Source: an uncultured Dorea sp.
GTDB taxonomy: Bacteria; Bacillota; Clostridia; Lachnospirales; Lachnospiraceae
Direction: 5' to 3'
Length of the DNA stretch: 64,000 nucleotides
NCBI GenBank assembly: GCA_910585725.1
Contig: CAJUFA010000009.1
Span: 1-64,000 of the forward strand
The notes beneath the pieces are model-generated. The model worked only from the letters and a program-made list of their open reading frames with translations. It did no database searches and was not told the DNA's origin. Positions 31,985-40,625 of this stretch are shown in pieces (the first letter of the stretch is position 1; the number at the start of each line of letters is the position of its first letter). A program made the position numbers and the translations under genes.

Positions 31985-32683
31985 ATGTCAGAAGAAGCAC
32001 GTAAAGAGCAGAAGACAGAAGAGATCAAAGAAATGGGAAGCGTTGACCTGGAAGGGAACGCGAACCGTCATAAGGTAAAGTTACTGACAATTATCGGTGA
32101 GATTGAAGGTCACGAGGCATTGTCCGGAAACGCGAAGTCCACGAAGTATGAGCATCTGCTCCCGTTGTTGGCGGAGGTGGAAGACAGCGATGAGATCGAG
32201 GGATTATTGATCTTGTTGAATACATTGGGGGGAGACGTGGAAGCAGGATTGTCGATCGCGGAGATGATTGCGTCGCTCAGCAAACCTACGGTATCTCTGG
32301 TGCTTGGCGGAAGTCATTCTATCGGAGGGCCGTTGGCGGTGTCGGCGAAATATTCTTTTATAGTCCCAAGCGGTACGATGATCATCCATCCTGTGCGTTC
32401 TAACGGGATGTTTATCGGTATAACACAAAGTCTGCGCAATATGATCAGGACTCAGGACCGGATCACGCGTTTCCTTGCAGAACATTCGCATATGACGCAG
32501 AAAAGGATCGAAGAGCTGATGCTGAATCAGACGGAGCTTGTGAAAGACGTGGGAACACTGTTAGAAGGAAGGGACGCCGTCAGGGAGGGGCTGATCGACG
32601 AGGTAGGGGGAATGAGCGACGCATTGAATAAATTGCACGAAATGATAGATCGCTGCCGACAGAAAAAGAGTGAAAATAGGTAA
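31985..32683 (+). CDS. tepA: ClpP-fold protease of the TepA type
   Basis: This 232-residue protein has the ClpP/crotonase serine protease fold. Serine lies in GGSHSIGGPL, histidine in IIHPVRSNG and a candidate aspartate in NQTELVKDVGT. The preceding LLILLNTLGGDVEAGLSIAE is the substrate-binding strand and oxyanion region. The TepA group in Bacillus was linked to protein translocation and to degradation of short peptides and small spore proteins. The N-terminal 30 residues are highly charged. ATG 31985 is used rather than 31967, which lies before the ribosome binding site. ftsK follows by about 60 bases. Confidence 0.85.
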   Translation: MSEEARKEQKTEEIKEMGSVDLEGNANRHKVKLLTIIGEIEGHEALSGNAKSTKYEHLLPLLAEVEDSDEIEGLLILLNTLGGDVEAGLSIAEMIASLSKPTVSLVLGGSHSIGGPLAVSAKYSFIVPSGTMIIHPVRSNGMFIGITQSLRNMIRTQDRITRFLAEHSHMTQKRIEELMLNQTELVKDVGTLLEGRDAVREGLIDEVGGMSDALNKLHEMIDRCRQKKSENR

Positions 32684-32742
32684 TGACAGCCCTTTTCAAA
32701 AATGCTATACTATAGGTATTGCCAGAATAAGGGGGAGATATA

Positions 32743-35271
32743 ATGGCCGCTAAGGCAAAAAAACGGGGGAGAAGAACACAGGCAAAAAGACAGACGAAGA
32801 GACAGGGAAAGAAGAGTAATATAGAAACAAGTTTTGTAAGGACAGAGATTATTATATGGATGACGCTTGCAGTCAGTATCTTATTGATGATCAGCAATTT
32901 TGGATTCGGCGGATTCGCAGGGGAGGCGGTCGCAGAGTTGCTGGCGGGAATGTTTGGCTGGGCGGCATACGTCATTCCGTTTTTATTATTTGGAATCGTT
33001 ACTTTTATCATATCAAATCAGGGGAATCCGAACGCATACGTGAAAGCGGCGGCGAGTGTATGCCTGACCGTTTTAAGCTGCACGTTTCTGCAGTTAGTCG
33101 ATGAGTCCGGGGGAAAGATTGGGGTTCTTCTGGTGGATAAGCTGGTGCCGGCGATCGGAGTTGCGGGGACATATGTGGTGGATATCATACTGATGATTAT
33201 ATGTCTGGTAGTTATCACGGGGAAATCGGCTTTGAAGAGTGTGAAGAGTCAGAGCGACAGGGTTTATGGCAGAGCGAAGAGGGATGTCGAGCGAAGACGC
33301 GAGATGGCGGAAGAGAGAAGAAGACAGAAAGAAGCTTCTGCGAAGGAAATTTCTCCGAAGGAAGTATCAGGTACGAAGAAGAGAAGCGCCCGTCATGTGG
33401 AAGGCGTCTCATTTGATACGGCTATAGCGAAGAAGTCGCCGAATGTGCGGGAATTGTCGGCAGAAGCGCCTGACGTCCGCGACGGGCTTGTGATTAACCG
33501 CGGGGAAGACGCTTTTGCGCAGGACTCCCCGTCGGAGAGCGGGATAGTTCCGAAAACAGAAGAACCGGTGGCTGTGTCGGCCGGTCAGGAGAATTTGGCT
33601 GGTCAGGCTTTTGCGGGAGCGTCGGAGGAAGTTGTTCGCGATGTGTCGGAAAATGCTTTGTATGAGGCGCCTAAAGAAGAGCCGCGCAAGGAGCCGGAAA
33701 TAAAACCAAGGAGCCGCAGGACTAAGGGAGAAGACGTGGAGGATCATGCGGCGGAGGTGGCGTCCGCGGTGGCGGCAGAGAGCCAGAAACCGAAGAAAAC
33801 ATACCGCATACCGCCGCTTTCTCTGCTTAAGAAGGGAAGCAGGCAGAAGGGCGAGTCGGACGCGCAGCTTCGTGAGACCGCTATGAAACTGCAGCAGATC
33901 CTGCAGAATTTTGGCGTTAAGGCAACGGTTACGAACGTAAGCTGCGGACCGTCGGTTACCAGGTATGAGCTGCAGCCGGAGATGGGAGTCAAAGTAAGTA
34001 AGATCGTAGGGCTCTCAGACGATATCAAATTGAATCTGGCGGCAGCCGATATTCGTATTGAAGCTCCGATTCCAGGGAAAGCGGCCGTCGGTATCGAGGT
34101 GCCGAATAAAGAGAATTCGGCGGTTATGTTAAGGGATCTTCTGGAATCCGGTGAATTCCGCCAAAGCGCGTCTAAGATATCCTTTGCAGTGGGCAAAGAT
34201 ATCGGCGGCAAGGCGGTCGTGACGGATATAGGGAAGATGCCCCATGTATTGATTGCGGGCGCGACAGGGTCCGGAAAATCAGTATGCATTAATACTTTGA
34301 TTATGAGTATTCTGTATAAGGCAACGCCGGAAGAAGTAAAGCTGATCATGATCGACCCCAAGGTGGTGGAGCTAAGTGTATATAACGGGATCCCCCATCT
34401 GATGATTCCGGTGGTTACGGATCCGAAGAAGGCCGCAGGCGCTTTGAATTGGGCGGTAGCCGAGATGGACCGCCGTTACCGTTCATTCGCGGAGTACGGC
34501 GTCAGGGATATGAAGGGATATAATGAAAAGGTTTCGTCTATGCCTCCGGCAGAGGACGGACAGAGACAGGAGCCGCTGCCTCAGATCGTTGTGATTGTAG
34601 ATGAGCTGGCGGACCTGATGATGGTCGCGCCCGGGGAAGTGGAGGGTTCGATCTGTCGTCTTGCCCAGTTGGCGAGAGCGGCGGGTATCCATCTTGTTAT
34701 TGCGACGCAGCGGCCGTCCGTGAATGTTATTACAGGACTTATTAAGGCGAATATGCCTTCCAGAATAGCGTTTTCCGTATCTTCCGGTGTGGATTCCCGG
34801 ACGATCATAGATATGAACGGCGCGGAGAAACTGCTTGGGAAAGGCGATATGCTTTTCTACCCTTCCGGCTATCAGAAGCCCGCGAGGGTGCAGGGTTCGT
34901 TTGTGACGGATAAGGAAGTTCAGGATGTGGTGGAATTCCTTAAAGATCACAATGAAGAAGTTACATATGATGAGGAAGTAGTGAATCATGTAAATACCAA
35001 TCCTGCCGTCAGTATGGCGGCGGCAGGGGCTGCTCCGGAAGGAGATGGGCACGACGCGTATTTTATGGAGGCAGGCAAGCTGATTATAGATAAGGATAAA
35101 GCGTCCATCGGAATGCTGCAGCGTGCGTTTAAGATAGGATTCAACCGTGCGGCAAGGATTATGGATCAGTTAGCCGAAGAAGGGGTCGTGGGACCGGAAG
35201 AGGGGACAAAACCCAGAAAGGTCTTGATGTCTCAGGAAGAATTCGAGCAGTACGCGGCGGAGAACAGCTAA
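32743..35271 (+). CDS. ftsK: DNA translocase FtsK/SpoIIIE
   Basis: This 842-residue membrane-anchored motor pumps chromosomal DNA at division or sporulation septa. The N-terminus is very basic, followed by about four membrane helices (residues 35-165). A charged variable linker of about 200 residues comes next, then the motor. The Walker A is GATGSGKS (about 506-513) and the Walker B region is IVVIVDELADLMMVA, with QRPSVNVITGLIKANMPSRI after it. The C-terminal gamma winged helix (KASIGMLQRAFKIGFNRAAR, then QLAEEGVVGPEEG) reads DNA orientation. AGGGGGAG precedes ATG 32743, and a -10 like TATACT lies at about 32709. Confidence 0.95.
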   Translation: MAAKAKKRGRRTQAKRQTKRQGKKSNIETSFVRTEIIIWMTLAVSILLMISNFGFGGFAGEAVAELLAGMFGWAAYVIPFLLFGIVTFIISNQGNPNAYVKAAASVCLTVLSCTFLQLVDESGGKIGVLLVDKLVPAIGVAGTYVVDIILMIICLVVITGKSALKSVKSQSDRVYGRAKRDVERRREMAEERRRQKEASAKEISPKEVSGTKKRSARHVEGVSFDTAIAKKSPNVRELSAEAPDVRDGLVINRGEDAFAQDSPSESGIVPKTEEPVAVSAGQENLAGQAFAGASEEVVRDVSENALYEAPKEEPRKEPEIKPRSRRTKGEDVEDHAAEVASAVAAESQKPKKTYRIPPLSLLKKGSRQKGESDAQLRETAMKLQQILQNFGVKATVTNVSCGPSVTRYELQPEMGVKVSKIVGLSDDIKLNLAAADIRIEAPIPGKAAVGIEVPNKENSAVMLRDLLESGEFRQSASKISFAVGKDIGGKAVVTDIGKMPHVLIAGATGSGKSVCINTLIMSILYKATPEEVKLIMIDPKVVELSVYNGIPHLMIPVVTDPKKAAGALNWAVAEMDRRYRSFAEYGVRDMKGYNEKVSSMPPAEDGQRQEPLPQIVVIVDELADLMMVAPGEVEGSICRLAQLARAAGIHLVIATQRPSVNVITGLIKANMPSRIAFSVSSGVDSRTIIDMNGAEKLLGKGDMLFYPSGYQKPARVQGSFVTDKEVQDVVEFLKDHNEEVTYDEEVVNHVNTNPAVSMAAAGAAPEGDGHDAYFMEAGKLIIDKDKASIGMLQRAFKIGFNRAARIMDQLAEEGVVGPEEGTKPRKVLMSQEEFEQYAAENS

Positions 35272-35274
35272 TAG

Positions 35275-35301
35275 GTTATACCCGGGTGTGAACGGTATAA
35301 C
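35275..35301. repeat. Short inverted repeat between ftsK and fhs
   Basis: GTTATACC (35275-35282) and GGTATAAC (35294-35301) are perfect inverted repeats 11 bases apart, without a T-run. A weak regulator site or a small hairpin is possible. Confidence 0.35.
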
Positions 35302-35350
35302 AGGTATGTTGGGGAACTATGAGGTAATCACATAAAGAAAGGAAGAAATT

Positions 35351-37021
35351 ATGAAAACAGATATCCAGATTGCACAGGAAGCGCAGATGTCGCATATCAG
35401 AGACGTGGCGGCGACGGTAGGGATTGGAGAAGAAGAGTTAGAGTTTTATGGGAAGTATAAGGCAAAATTATCCGATGATGTGTGGGAGCGGATCAAGGAC
35501 AGACCGGATGGTAAGCTTGTGCTTGTAACGGCGATTAATCCGACTCCTGCCGGAGAAGGAAAGACGACGACGACGGTAGGTCTGGGACAGGCGCTGGCGA
35601 AGCTTGGTAAGAGGGCGATCATCGCGCTTCGGGAACCTTCTCTTGGCCCGTGTTTCGGGATTAAGGGCGGCGCGGCGGGAGGCGGTTACGCCCAGGTTGT
35701 GCCGATGGAAGATCTGAACCTTCATTTCACAGGAGATTTTCACGCGATTACTTCGGCGAATAATCTGCTTGCCGCTATGCTTGATAATCATATTCAGCAG
35801 GGGAATGCGCTGCAGATTGATCCGAGACAGGTGGTATGGAAACGTTGTCTGGATATGAACGACAGGAATCTGCGCAATGTTGTAGTCGGGCTTGGCAATA
35901 AGATGGATGGTATGGTAAGAGAAGATCATTTTGTGATTACCGTGGCGTCCGAGATCATGGCTATTCTTTGCCTTGCAGAAGATATCAGGGATCTTAAGAG
36001 ACGTCTCGGAAAGATCATAGTTGCGTATAATTTCAGCGGCGATCCGGTAACGGCGGAAGATCTTCACGCCACAGGCGCTATGACGGCGCTGCTTAAGGAT
36101 GCGATCAAGCCGAATCTGATACAGACGTTGGAGCATACGCCGGCGCTTGTCCACGGCGGTCCTTTTGCGAATATAGCGCACGGCTGCAATAGCGTCAGAG
36201 CGACCCGGACGGCGCTTAAGCTTTGCGATATCACGGTGACGGAAGCCGGTTTCGGCGCGGACTTAGGCGCGGAGAAGTTCCTGGATATCAAATGCCGGAA
36301 AGCCGGATTTAAGCCGGACGCCGTGGTTCTGGTTGCGACGGTTCGTGCTTTGAAATATAACGGCGGAGTCGCCAAGGAAGATCTTGGGAATGAGAATCTG
36401 GAGGCTTTGGCTAAAGGAATCGTGAATCTGGAAAAGCATATTGAGAATATCCAGAAATATGGAGTTCCGGTCGTAGTAACTTTGAATTCTTTCGTATCGG
36501 ATACCGAGGCGGAGAATGAGTATATCCGTAAGTTCTGTGAAGAGAAGGGGTGTGAATTTGCGCTTTCTGAAGTATGGGAAAAAGGAGGCGAGGGCGGAAT
36601 CGCTCTGGCGAAGAAAGTTCTGGATACTTTAGAACATAAGGAAAGTCATTTCCATACATTATATGAAGATGGATTATCTCTCGAAGAGAAGATTGAGACG
36701 ATTGCGAAAGAGATCTACGGAGCAAGAGGCGTTGTCTATGAACCTGCGGCTAAGAAACAGCTGGCTAAAATCACGTCTATGGGATTTGGGGAATTACCGA
36801 TTTGTATGGCGAAGAATCAATACTCTCTGTCAGACGACGCGAAGAAGCTGGGAAGACCGGTGGATTTTGATATTCATATCCGGGAGGTTTATGTCAGCGC
36901 GGGCGCAGGGTTTGTGGTCGCCCTTACAGGAGCGATCATGACGATGCCGGGATTGCCGAAGGTTCCTGCTGCGAATGGAATCGACGTATCGGATGAGGGA
37001 AAGATTACCGGATTGTTTTAG
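35351..37021 (+). CDS. fhs: Formate-tetrahydrofolate ligase
   Basis: This enzyme makes 10-formyltetrahydrofolate from formate, ATP and tetrahydrofolate. It feeds purine synthesis and, in acetogens, the methyl branch of the Wood-Ljungdahl pathway. The 556-residue length is standard. Motifs are ATP-binding TPAGEGKTTTTVGLGQAL, LREPSLGPCFGIKGGAAGGG, FTGDFHAITSANNLLAAMLD, GGPFANIAHGCNS and TEAGFGADLGAEKF. The C-terminus ends with MTMPGLPKVPAANGIDVSDE. AAAGGAAG precedes ATG 35351. No other acetogenesis genes are in the window, so the folate role is the safe reading. Confidence 0.97.
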   Translation: MKTDIQIAQEAQMSHIRDVAATVGIGEEELEFYGKYKAKLSDDVWERIKDRPDGKLVLVTAINPTPAGEGKTTTTVGLGQALAKLGKRAIIALREPSLGPCFGIKGGAAGGGYAQVVPMEDLNLHFTGDFHAITSANNLLAAMLDNHIQQGNALQIDPRQVVWKRCLDMNDRNLRNVVVGLGNKMDGMVREDHFVITVASEIMAILCLAEDIRDLKRRLGKIIVAYNFSGDPVTAEDLHATGAMTALLKDAIKPNLIQTLEHTPALVHGGPFANIAHGCNSVRATRTALKLCDITVTEAGFGADLGAEKFLDIKCRKAGFKPDAVVLVATVRALKYNGGVAKEDLGNENLEALAKGIVNLEKHIENIQKYGVPVVVTLNSFVSDTEAENEYIRKFCEEKGCEFALSEVWEKGGEGGIALAKKVLDTLEHKESHFHTLYEDGLSLEEKIETIAKEIYGARGVVYEPAAKKQLAKITSMGFGELPICMAKNQYSLSDDAKKLGRPVDFDIHIREVYVSAGAGFVVALTGAIMTMPGLPKVPAANGIDVSDEGKITGLF

Positions 37022-37040
37022 TATGGGAGGTTTTCTATAG

Positions 37041-38408
37041 ATGAAGTGTGGATATTGCGGACATGAAATACCAGAAGGAAAGTTATACTGCGAAAAGTGT
37101 GGTAGAGAAGTCTGCATTGTTCCTGACTATAATCCGTTAGAAGATATGCTTACGCAGCAGATAAGGGGAGCGATTAGCGGCGGCGACGGTTATGAAGACT
37201 ATTTGGAATATGACGCCGGAAGGAATGTGGATCCGAGGGGGAGGAATATTCCCGGCCGTGATACCGGCAGAGGAGCAGGACGAAGTACCAGCCGAGACGT
37301 AAGGGGCGGAACCGGACGGAATACCGGAGGTGTGAGCCGGAGTACCAGCCGAGACGTAAGGGGCGGAACCGGGCGGAATACCGGGGGTGTGAGCCGGAGT
37401 ACCAGCCGAGACGTAAGGGGCGGAACCGGGCGGAATTACGCCGAGAACCCTCAGGATCGAGAGAGAAAGCGCAGACAGGCAGAACGCAGGAAAGCAAAAC
37501 GGCGTATGCGTATGGGATGTTTTTTCATGATTTTCCTTTTGATAGCCGCAATTATCGGATCCGGGGTTACGTTATATATGAATTCTTATAAGGGGTTTGT
37601 CGACAGAGGAAATAAAGCATTAAGAGCAGGGGCATACAATGAGGCGGTTGATTTCTTTGAACGAGCGATCCGGAAGGATGAAACAAAAGCAGACGCATAT
37701 ATAGGCTTATCGCAGATCTATATCGCGAAGAGCGATCTGGACTGGGCGGAATCTGTTTTCCAGGAGGCAGTTAAGAAGCAGCCGGGGAATGCAGATATCT
37801 ATGAGGCATACGTTAAGTTTTACATGGATACGGACCAGAAGACAAAGATTCCGTATCTGCTGGAAGATGTAGAGGAAAAAGTAGCGGAATTGCTTGCCGG
37901 TTATATTATAGAAAGACCGAAATTCAGTCTGGATGACAGCGAGCCTTTTGAAGATGTACAGGAGTTGACGCTGACAGCGCAAGACGGCTGTACGATCTAT
38001 TATACGGATAATGGTGAAGAAGTAACAATACAGAGTCAAAAATATACGGAGCCTCTCCAGATTCAGGAAGGCGAAAATGTAATCTCGGCAATTGCCGTCG
38101 ATGAAAAAGGCGTGCCGAGTCTTCCGGTGAAGAAGACGTTTACAGTGGAATTGCCGATGGTGGACGCTCCGGCGGTATCGCCGTCTACCGGACAGTATAA
38201 TTCTCCGGTTCAGATTGAGGTTAAGGTACCGGACGGTTATGACGCATATTATACTACGAACGGCGAGGAGCCGACTACAGCGTCGAGTAAGTATATGGGA
38301 CCGATTGATATGCCGGAAGGAGAGACGTTATTTAAGGTGATTCTTGTGAATACAAAGGGACGTATGAGCGGAGTAACCACCAGAAATTATGTGTTGGAGA
38401 CAGAATAA
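37041..38408 (+). CDS. Zinc-ribbon, repeat-linker, TPR and CHB-domain membrane protein
   Basis: This is a 455-residue multidomain protein. Residues 1-25 form a zinc ribbon (CGYCG and CEKCG). Residues 81-132 are three near-identical 19-residue repeats (RSTSRDVRGGTGRNTGGVS). A very basic stretch (about 135-158) precedes one membrane helix (about 159-180, GCFFMIFLLIAAIIGSGVTL). Outside the membrane are TPR-like repeats (GNKALRAGAYNEAVDFFERA, then AYIGLSQIYIAKSDLDWAES) and two beta-sandwich segments with YYTDNGEEVT and YYTTNGEEPTT, typical of chitobiase/hexosaminidase C-terminal-type domains. It may be an envelope sensor or scaffold. Its function is unknown. It follows fhs by 20 bases. Confidence 0.75.
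   Translation: MKCGYCGHEIPEGKLYCEKCGREVCIVPDYNPLEDMLTQQIRGAISGGDGYEDYLEYDAGRNVDPRGRNIPGRDTGRGAGRSTSRDVRGGTGRNTGGVSRSTSRDVRGGTGRNTGGVSRSTSRDVRGGTGRNYAENPQDRERKRRQAERRKAKRRMRMGCFFMIFLLIAAIIGSGVTLYMNSYKGFVDRGNKALRAGAYNEAVDFFERAIRKDETKADAYIGLSQIYIAKSDLDWAESVFQEAVKKQPGNADIYEAYVKFYMDTDQKTKIPYLLEDVEEKVAELLAGYIIERPKFSLDDSEPFEDVQELTLTAQDGCTIYYTDNGEEVTIQSQKYTEPLQIQEGENVISAIAVDEKGVPSLPVKKTFTVELPMVDAPAVSPSTGQYNSPVQIEVKVPDGYDAYYTTNGEEPTTASSKYMGPIDMPEGETLFKVILVNTKGRMSGVTTRNYVLETE
37281..37436 (+). repeat. Tandem 57-bp coding repeats (2.7 copies)
   Basis: Codons 81-99, 100-118 and 119-132 of the zinc-ribbon protein are nearly identical at DNA level, with a 57-bp unit. Few differences between copies suggest recent or ongoing expansion. 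Copy number may vary between strains. Confidence 0.85.
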
Positions 38409-38448
38409 ATATTTTTCACTTTGTCAGGAAGTGAATAGGATTAACTTG

Positions 38449-38495
38449 AATTCCCCCCATGGAGCCGAAATATATTCTGGTCCATGGGGGGAATT
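38449..38495. terminator. Bidirectional terminator between convergent genes
   Basis: AATTCCCCCCATGGA (38449-38463) pairs perfectly with TCCATGGGGGGAATT (38481-38495), a 15-bp stem with a 17-base loop and A/T-rich flanks on both sides. It separates the zinc-ribbon gene from the minus-strand pair that ends at 38499. Confidence 0.85.
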
Positions 38496-38498
38496 TGT

Positions 38499-38774
38499 TT
38501 ATTTCTTCATATAGCTTGAAACCATCCGGACCATATTTTCAATCTGGTCCTGTTCTTCTTTTGATTTTCCGTCTTTCAGGACGGAAAGTACCAGAGAAAA
38601 TTCATCCGGTGTAAACTGTATTCCTTTTTTGTTTGCATTAGTGATCAGAGCCATCATGATAGGGGCAAGAGATTTTCCGCTTTTCCCTTGTGTCTGTGCG
38701 GCTGCCGTCCGGATCAGTTCCATCTTGACGGGATCCATGCTCTGCATAGCGGGGTTGTTCATCCATTCATTCAT
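38499..38774 (-). CDS. Small helical protein, function unknown
   Basis: This is a 91-residue soluble, Met-rich protein (MNEWMNNPAMQSMDPVKMEL, then IMMALITNANKKGIQFTPDE and EEQDQIENMVRMVSSYMKK). I do not recognise a family. It overlaps the end of the upstream minus-strand gene by 8 bases, which suggests translational coupling and joint function. Both proteins are Met/Gln-rich and helical. Position at the 3' end of a two-gene operon is clear from the terminator at 38449-38495. Confidence 0.7.
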   Translation of the reverse strand: MNEWMNNPAMQSMDPVKMELIRTAAAQTQGKSGKSLAPIMMALITNANKKGIQFTPDEFSLVLSVLKDGKSKEEQDQIENMVRMVSSYMKK

Positions 38775-39240
38775 CGTCAGATTCTCCTTTCTTTTTGCCC
38801 GAGTCGGGCGTATTCAGTTCATTTTCAAACATTGCGTTGTACATGTCGAACATTTCCTGCTGTTCGGGGTTCAGCATACCCTTCATCAGATCCAGGGGAT
38901 TAATGTCCTGGTGTTCCTGATCGAAAGAATTGGACATGGTCTGCATATTCTGAACCATTTCTATCATATTCATCATACCTGACATTTGTTCCATCATTTC
39001 TTTTTCCGCAGTACTCATATATGGTTTCAGTCCGTCCAGTATATCCTTGGGCTGTGGATTGGAGGAGAACCCCTGGAAATAATCCATGGCATGGCGCAGC
39101 TCCAGGTATTTGATATAGATTCCAAGGAAACGCTGCATTGAGGAAGGAATATATGGGAGCAAAAGCTTTAATGTGTATAGAATAGGCGGAGTGATCAGAC
39201 TGTCAAAAGGGGTCATGGGTTTTGGTGGGGTTTGTTCCAT
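38767..39240 (-). CDS. Hypothetical Met-rich helical protein, partner of the next gene
   Basis: This is a 157-residue protein. The first third contains a hydrophobic amphipathic stretch (LITPPILYTLKLLLPYIPSS), then YLELRHAMDYFQGF. The middle is strikingly Met-rich (EKEMMEQMSGMMNMIEMVQN, then NMQTMSNSFDQ). The tail is acidic and polar. No catalytic motif or named domain is seen. It has no signal peptide, so a peripheral membrane protein is possible. An AGGAGCG-type ribosome binding site precedes the ATG. It is followed by and overlaps the 91-residue gene. Confidence 0.7.
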   Translation of the reverse strand: MEQTPPKPMTPFDSLITPPILYTLKLLLPYIPSSMQRFLGIYIKYLELRHAMDYFQGFSSNPQPKDILDGLKPYMSTAEKEMMEQMSGMMNMIEMVQNMQTMSNSFDQEHQDINPLDLMKGMLNPEQQEMFDMYNAMFENELNTPDSGKKKGESDDE

Positions 39241-39366
39241 ATGCGCTCCTTGAAATAACGTTGTAAATATATATGACGGCAGAATGGAATTTATGAGATA
39301 TGGAAAAACTAAATGTGAAATAAGTCATATATTATTATGGTAAGAGAAAGGAAGGAGGAGACAGAT

Positions 39367-39519
39367 ATGGACAGAAAGCTGATCATAGACGGGAACGCGG
39401 TATATGAAATCGATGAGAATTGTATGTTGAAGAAACAGATGGAAGGAAAAGAGACAGATCAAAACACGGAAGAGAAAGAAGAAAAATTGAATATCTACAA
39501 AATGAAGAGGACGGAGTGA
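39367..39519 (+). CDS. 50-residue hypothetical protein
   Basis: This small, highly charged protein starts MDRKLIIDGNAVYEIDENCM and ends in a Glu/Lys-rich tail. ATG 39367 has a strong GGAAGGAGGAG 7 bases upstream, so the longer frame from 39337 is not used. The stop codon lies inside the loop of a terminator hairpin (39510-39530). The N-terminal half looks like a compact conserved segment, but I know no family. Confidence 0.6.
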   Translation: MDRKLIIDGNAVYEIDENCMLKKQMEGKETDQNTEEKEEKLNIYKMKRTE

Positions 39520-39530
39520 TATACTCCGTC
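39510..39530 (+). terminator. Terminator overlapping the stop codon of the 50-residue gene
   Basis: GACGGAGT and ACTCCGTC form an 8-bp stem with a 5-base loop. The following bases are CCCCTTGTAT, so the U-run is weak. It lies between convergent genes. Confidence 0.55.
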
Positions 39531-39549
39531 CCCTTGTATAGCCGATGGA

Positions 39550-39804
39550 TTAGCATCCGCAGTCAAAACCGCCGCATCCGCATCCGCTGCCGCCCATACC
39601 GCCGCAGCAGAAGAGCAGAAGGATGATCCACAGGCAGCTGTCGTTGCCGCATCCGCCGCCGAAGCTGCTTCCGCATCCGCCGCAGCAGAAGAGCAGAAGG
39701 ATGATCCACAGACAGTTGTTGTTGCCAAAGCCGCATCCACATTCTCCGCCGGTTCTTCCGGATTCACATCCACATCCACAGTTTGTAGCACTTAAATCGC
39801 TCAT
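39550..39804 (-). CDS. Cys/Gly-rich protein with duplicated hydrophobic motif
   Basis: This is an 84-residue protein made of Gly/Cys clusters (CGCGCES, CGCGFG, CGCGGFDCGC) around two copies of CLWIILLLFCCGG. The hydrophobic copies could insert into a membrane or form an amyloid-like core. Similar short proteins in Firmicutes are labelled YjcZ-type sporulation proteins or 'high-cysteine' proteins. That link is by resemblance only. ATG 39804 (MSDLSATN) has GGAGG 8 bases upstream, so the earlier ATG 39819 is not used. The duplication is also visible as a 33-bp direct repeat in the DNA. Confidence 0.7.
   Translation of the reverse strand: MSDLSATNCGCGCESGRTGGECGCGFGNNNCLWIILLLFCCGGCGSSFGGGCGNDSCLWIILLLFCCGGMGGSGCGCGGFDCGC
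39601..39711 (-). repeat. 33-bp direct repeat inside the Cys/Gly-rich gene
   Basis: Positions 39601-39633 and 39679-39711 are identical and lie 78 bp (26 codons) apart, encoding the two copies of the hydrophobic motif. This points to a recent internal duplication. Confidence 0.85.
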
Positions 39805-39880
39805 TTTAAAATCCTCCATTTTTGATGTTTACAGTACATAATATGCGGAGGTCGAAGATGTGTGAGCGGAAAAAATATTT

Positions 39881-40516
39881 TTATATATTTACCAGTCGCT
39901 TAATTGAATGCTGATAGCGGAAGGAATTCTTTTGGAGCTTAAGTTTATCCAGGGCCGGCAGGCTCTCTTTTGCATAATTATCATAGAGCGTCAGGAGATA
40001 CGAAACCGTGTAATTCCTGTGTTGGAACCAGGTGAAAAGCAGCCAGTTCATAATATCAGGATACCAGTAACGTTCCGGTATGGAAGCGCTTTGAAGCAGG
40101 AATACATGTTCAGACGCCTGTACGGACAACTGCGTCAATTCATCCGCACGGTCTCTGTCCTTGAAAAGCGGCTCGCATTCCTGGATGATATCGTAAAGGT
40201 CGTTGGCGGCCTTCCAGTATGAGACGAAAGCAGGCGTGGACTCGTCGTGGCTTTCTTCCATATTATGAAGATCAAAAGTCTGCATCACCGGGCGGTTCCG
40301 TCTGATGGTCCAATCATATTCGGTACGTTTGTCAGGGTCGGAGAGTACGCGGTATGCCTCCAGAATTTCCTGCATCTGTTCCGTCGTATCGATTCCGTTC
40401 TTAATATTGACATCCGGATGATATTTCTTAGCCATTTCATTTTTAGCGGCAGTAATATCTTCTAAGGACGCCTTTTCTGAAACGCCTAATATATCGTAAT
40501 AATTTTTATTTTCCAT
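39881..40516 (-). CDS. J-domain protein (DnaJ-like co-chaperone)
   Basis: This is a 211-residue protein. Residues 4-70 form a J domain (NYYDILGVSEKASLEDITAA, KKYHPDVN with the HPD motif, AYRVLSDPDKRTEYDW). The J domain activates a DnaK-type Hsp70. The remaining 140 residues are helical and aromatic-rich (PAFVSYWKAANDLYDIIQE, then MNWLLFTWFQHRNYTVSYLL). They lack the Gly/Phe and zinc-finger regions of DnaJ, so this is a type III J protein with a private client domain. AGGAGGATAG precedes the ATG. No chaperone gene is adjacent. Confidence 0.85.
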   Translation of the reverse strand: MENKNYYDILGVSEKASLEDITAAKNEMAKKYHPDVNIKNGIDTTEQMQEILEAYRVLSDPDKRTEYDWTIRRNRPVMQTFDLHNMEESHDESTPAFVSYWKAANDLYDIIQECEPLFKDRDRADELTQLSVQASEHVFLLQSASIPERYWYPDIMNWLLFTWFQHRNYTVSYLLTLYDNYAKESLPALDKLKLQKNSFRYQHSIKRLVNI

Positions 40517-40625
40517 ACTATCCTCCAGTTACTCATATATGGACGCAAACAATATTATTCTACGACAATTCAGCGAAGAAATCAATCACAATAAGAAAAG
40601 TAATCTGCCAAAGTAATGTGCCGGA

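Noticed and set aside
37281..37436. CRISPR-like array in the 57-bp repeats
   Set aside because: The units are contiguous, lack spacers and lie in a coding frame, so they are protein repeats.
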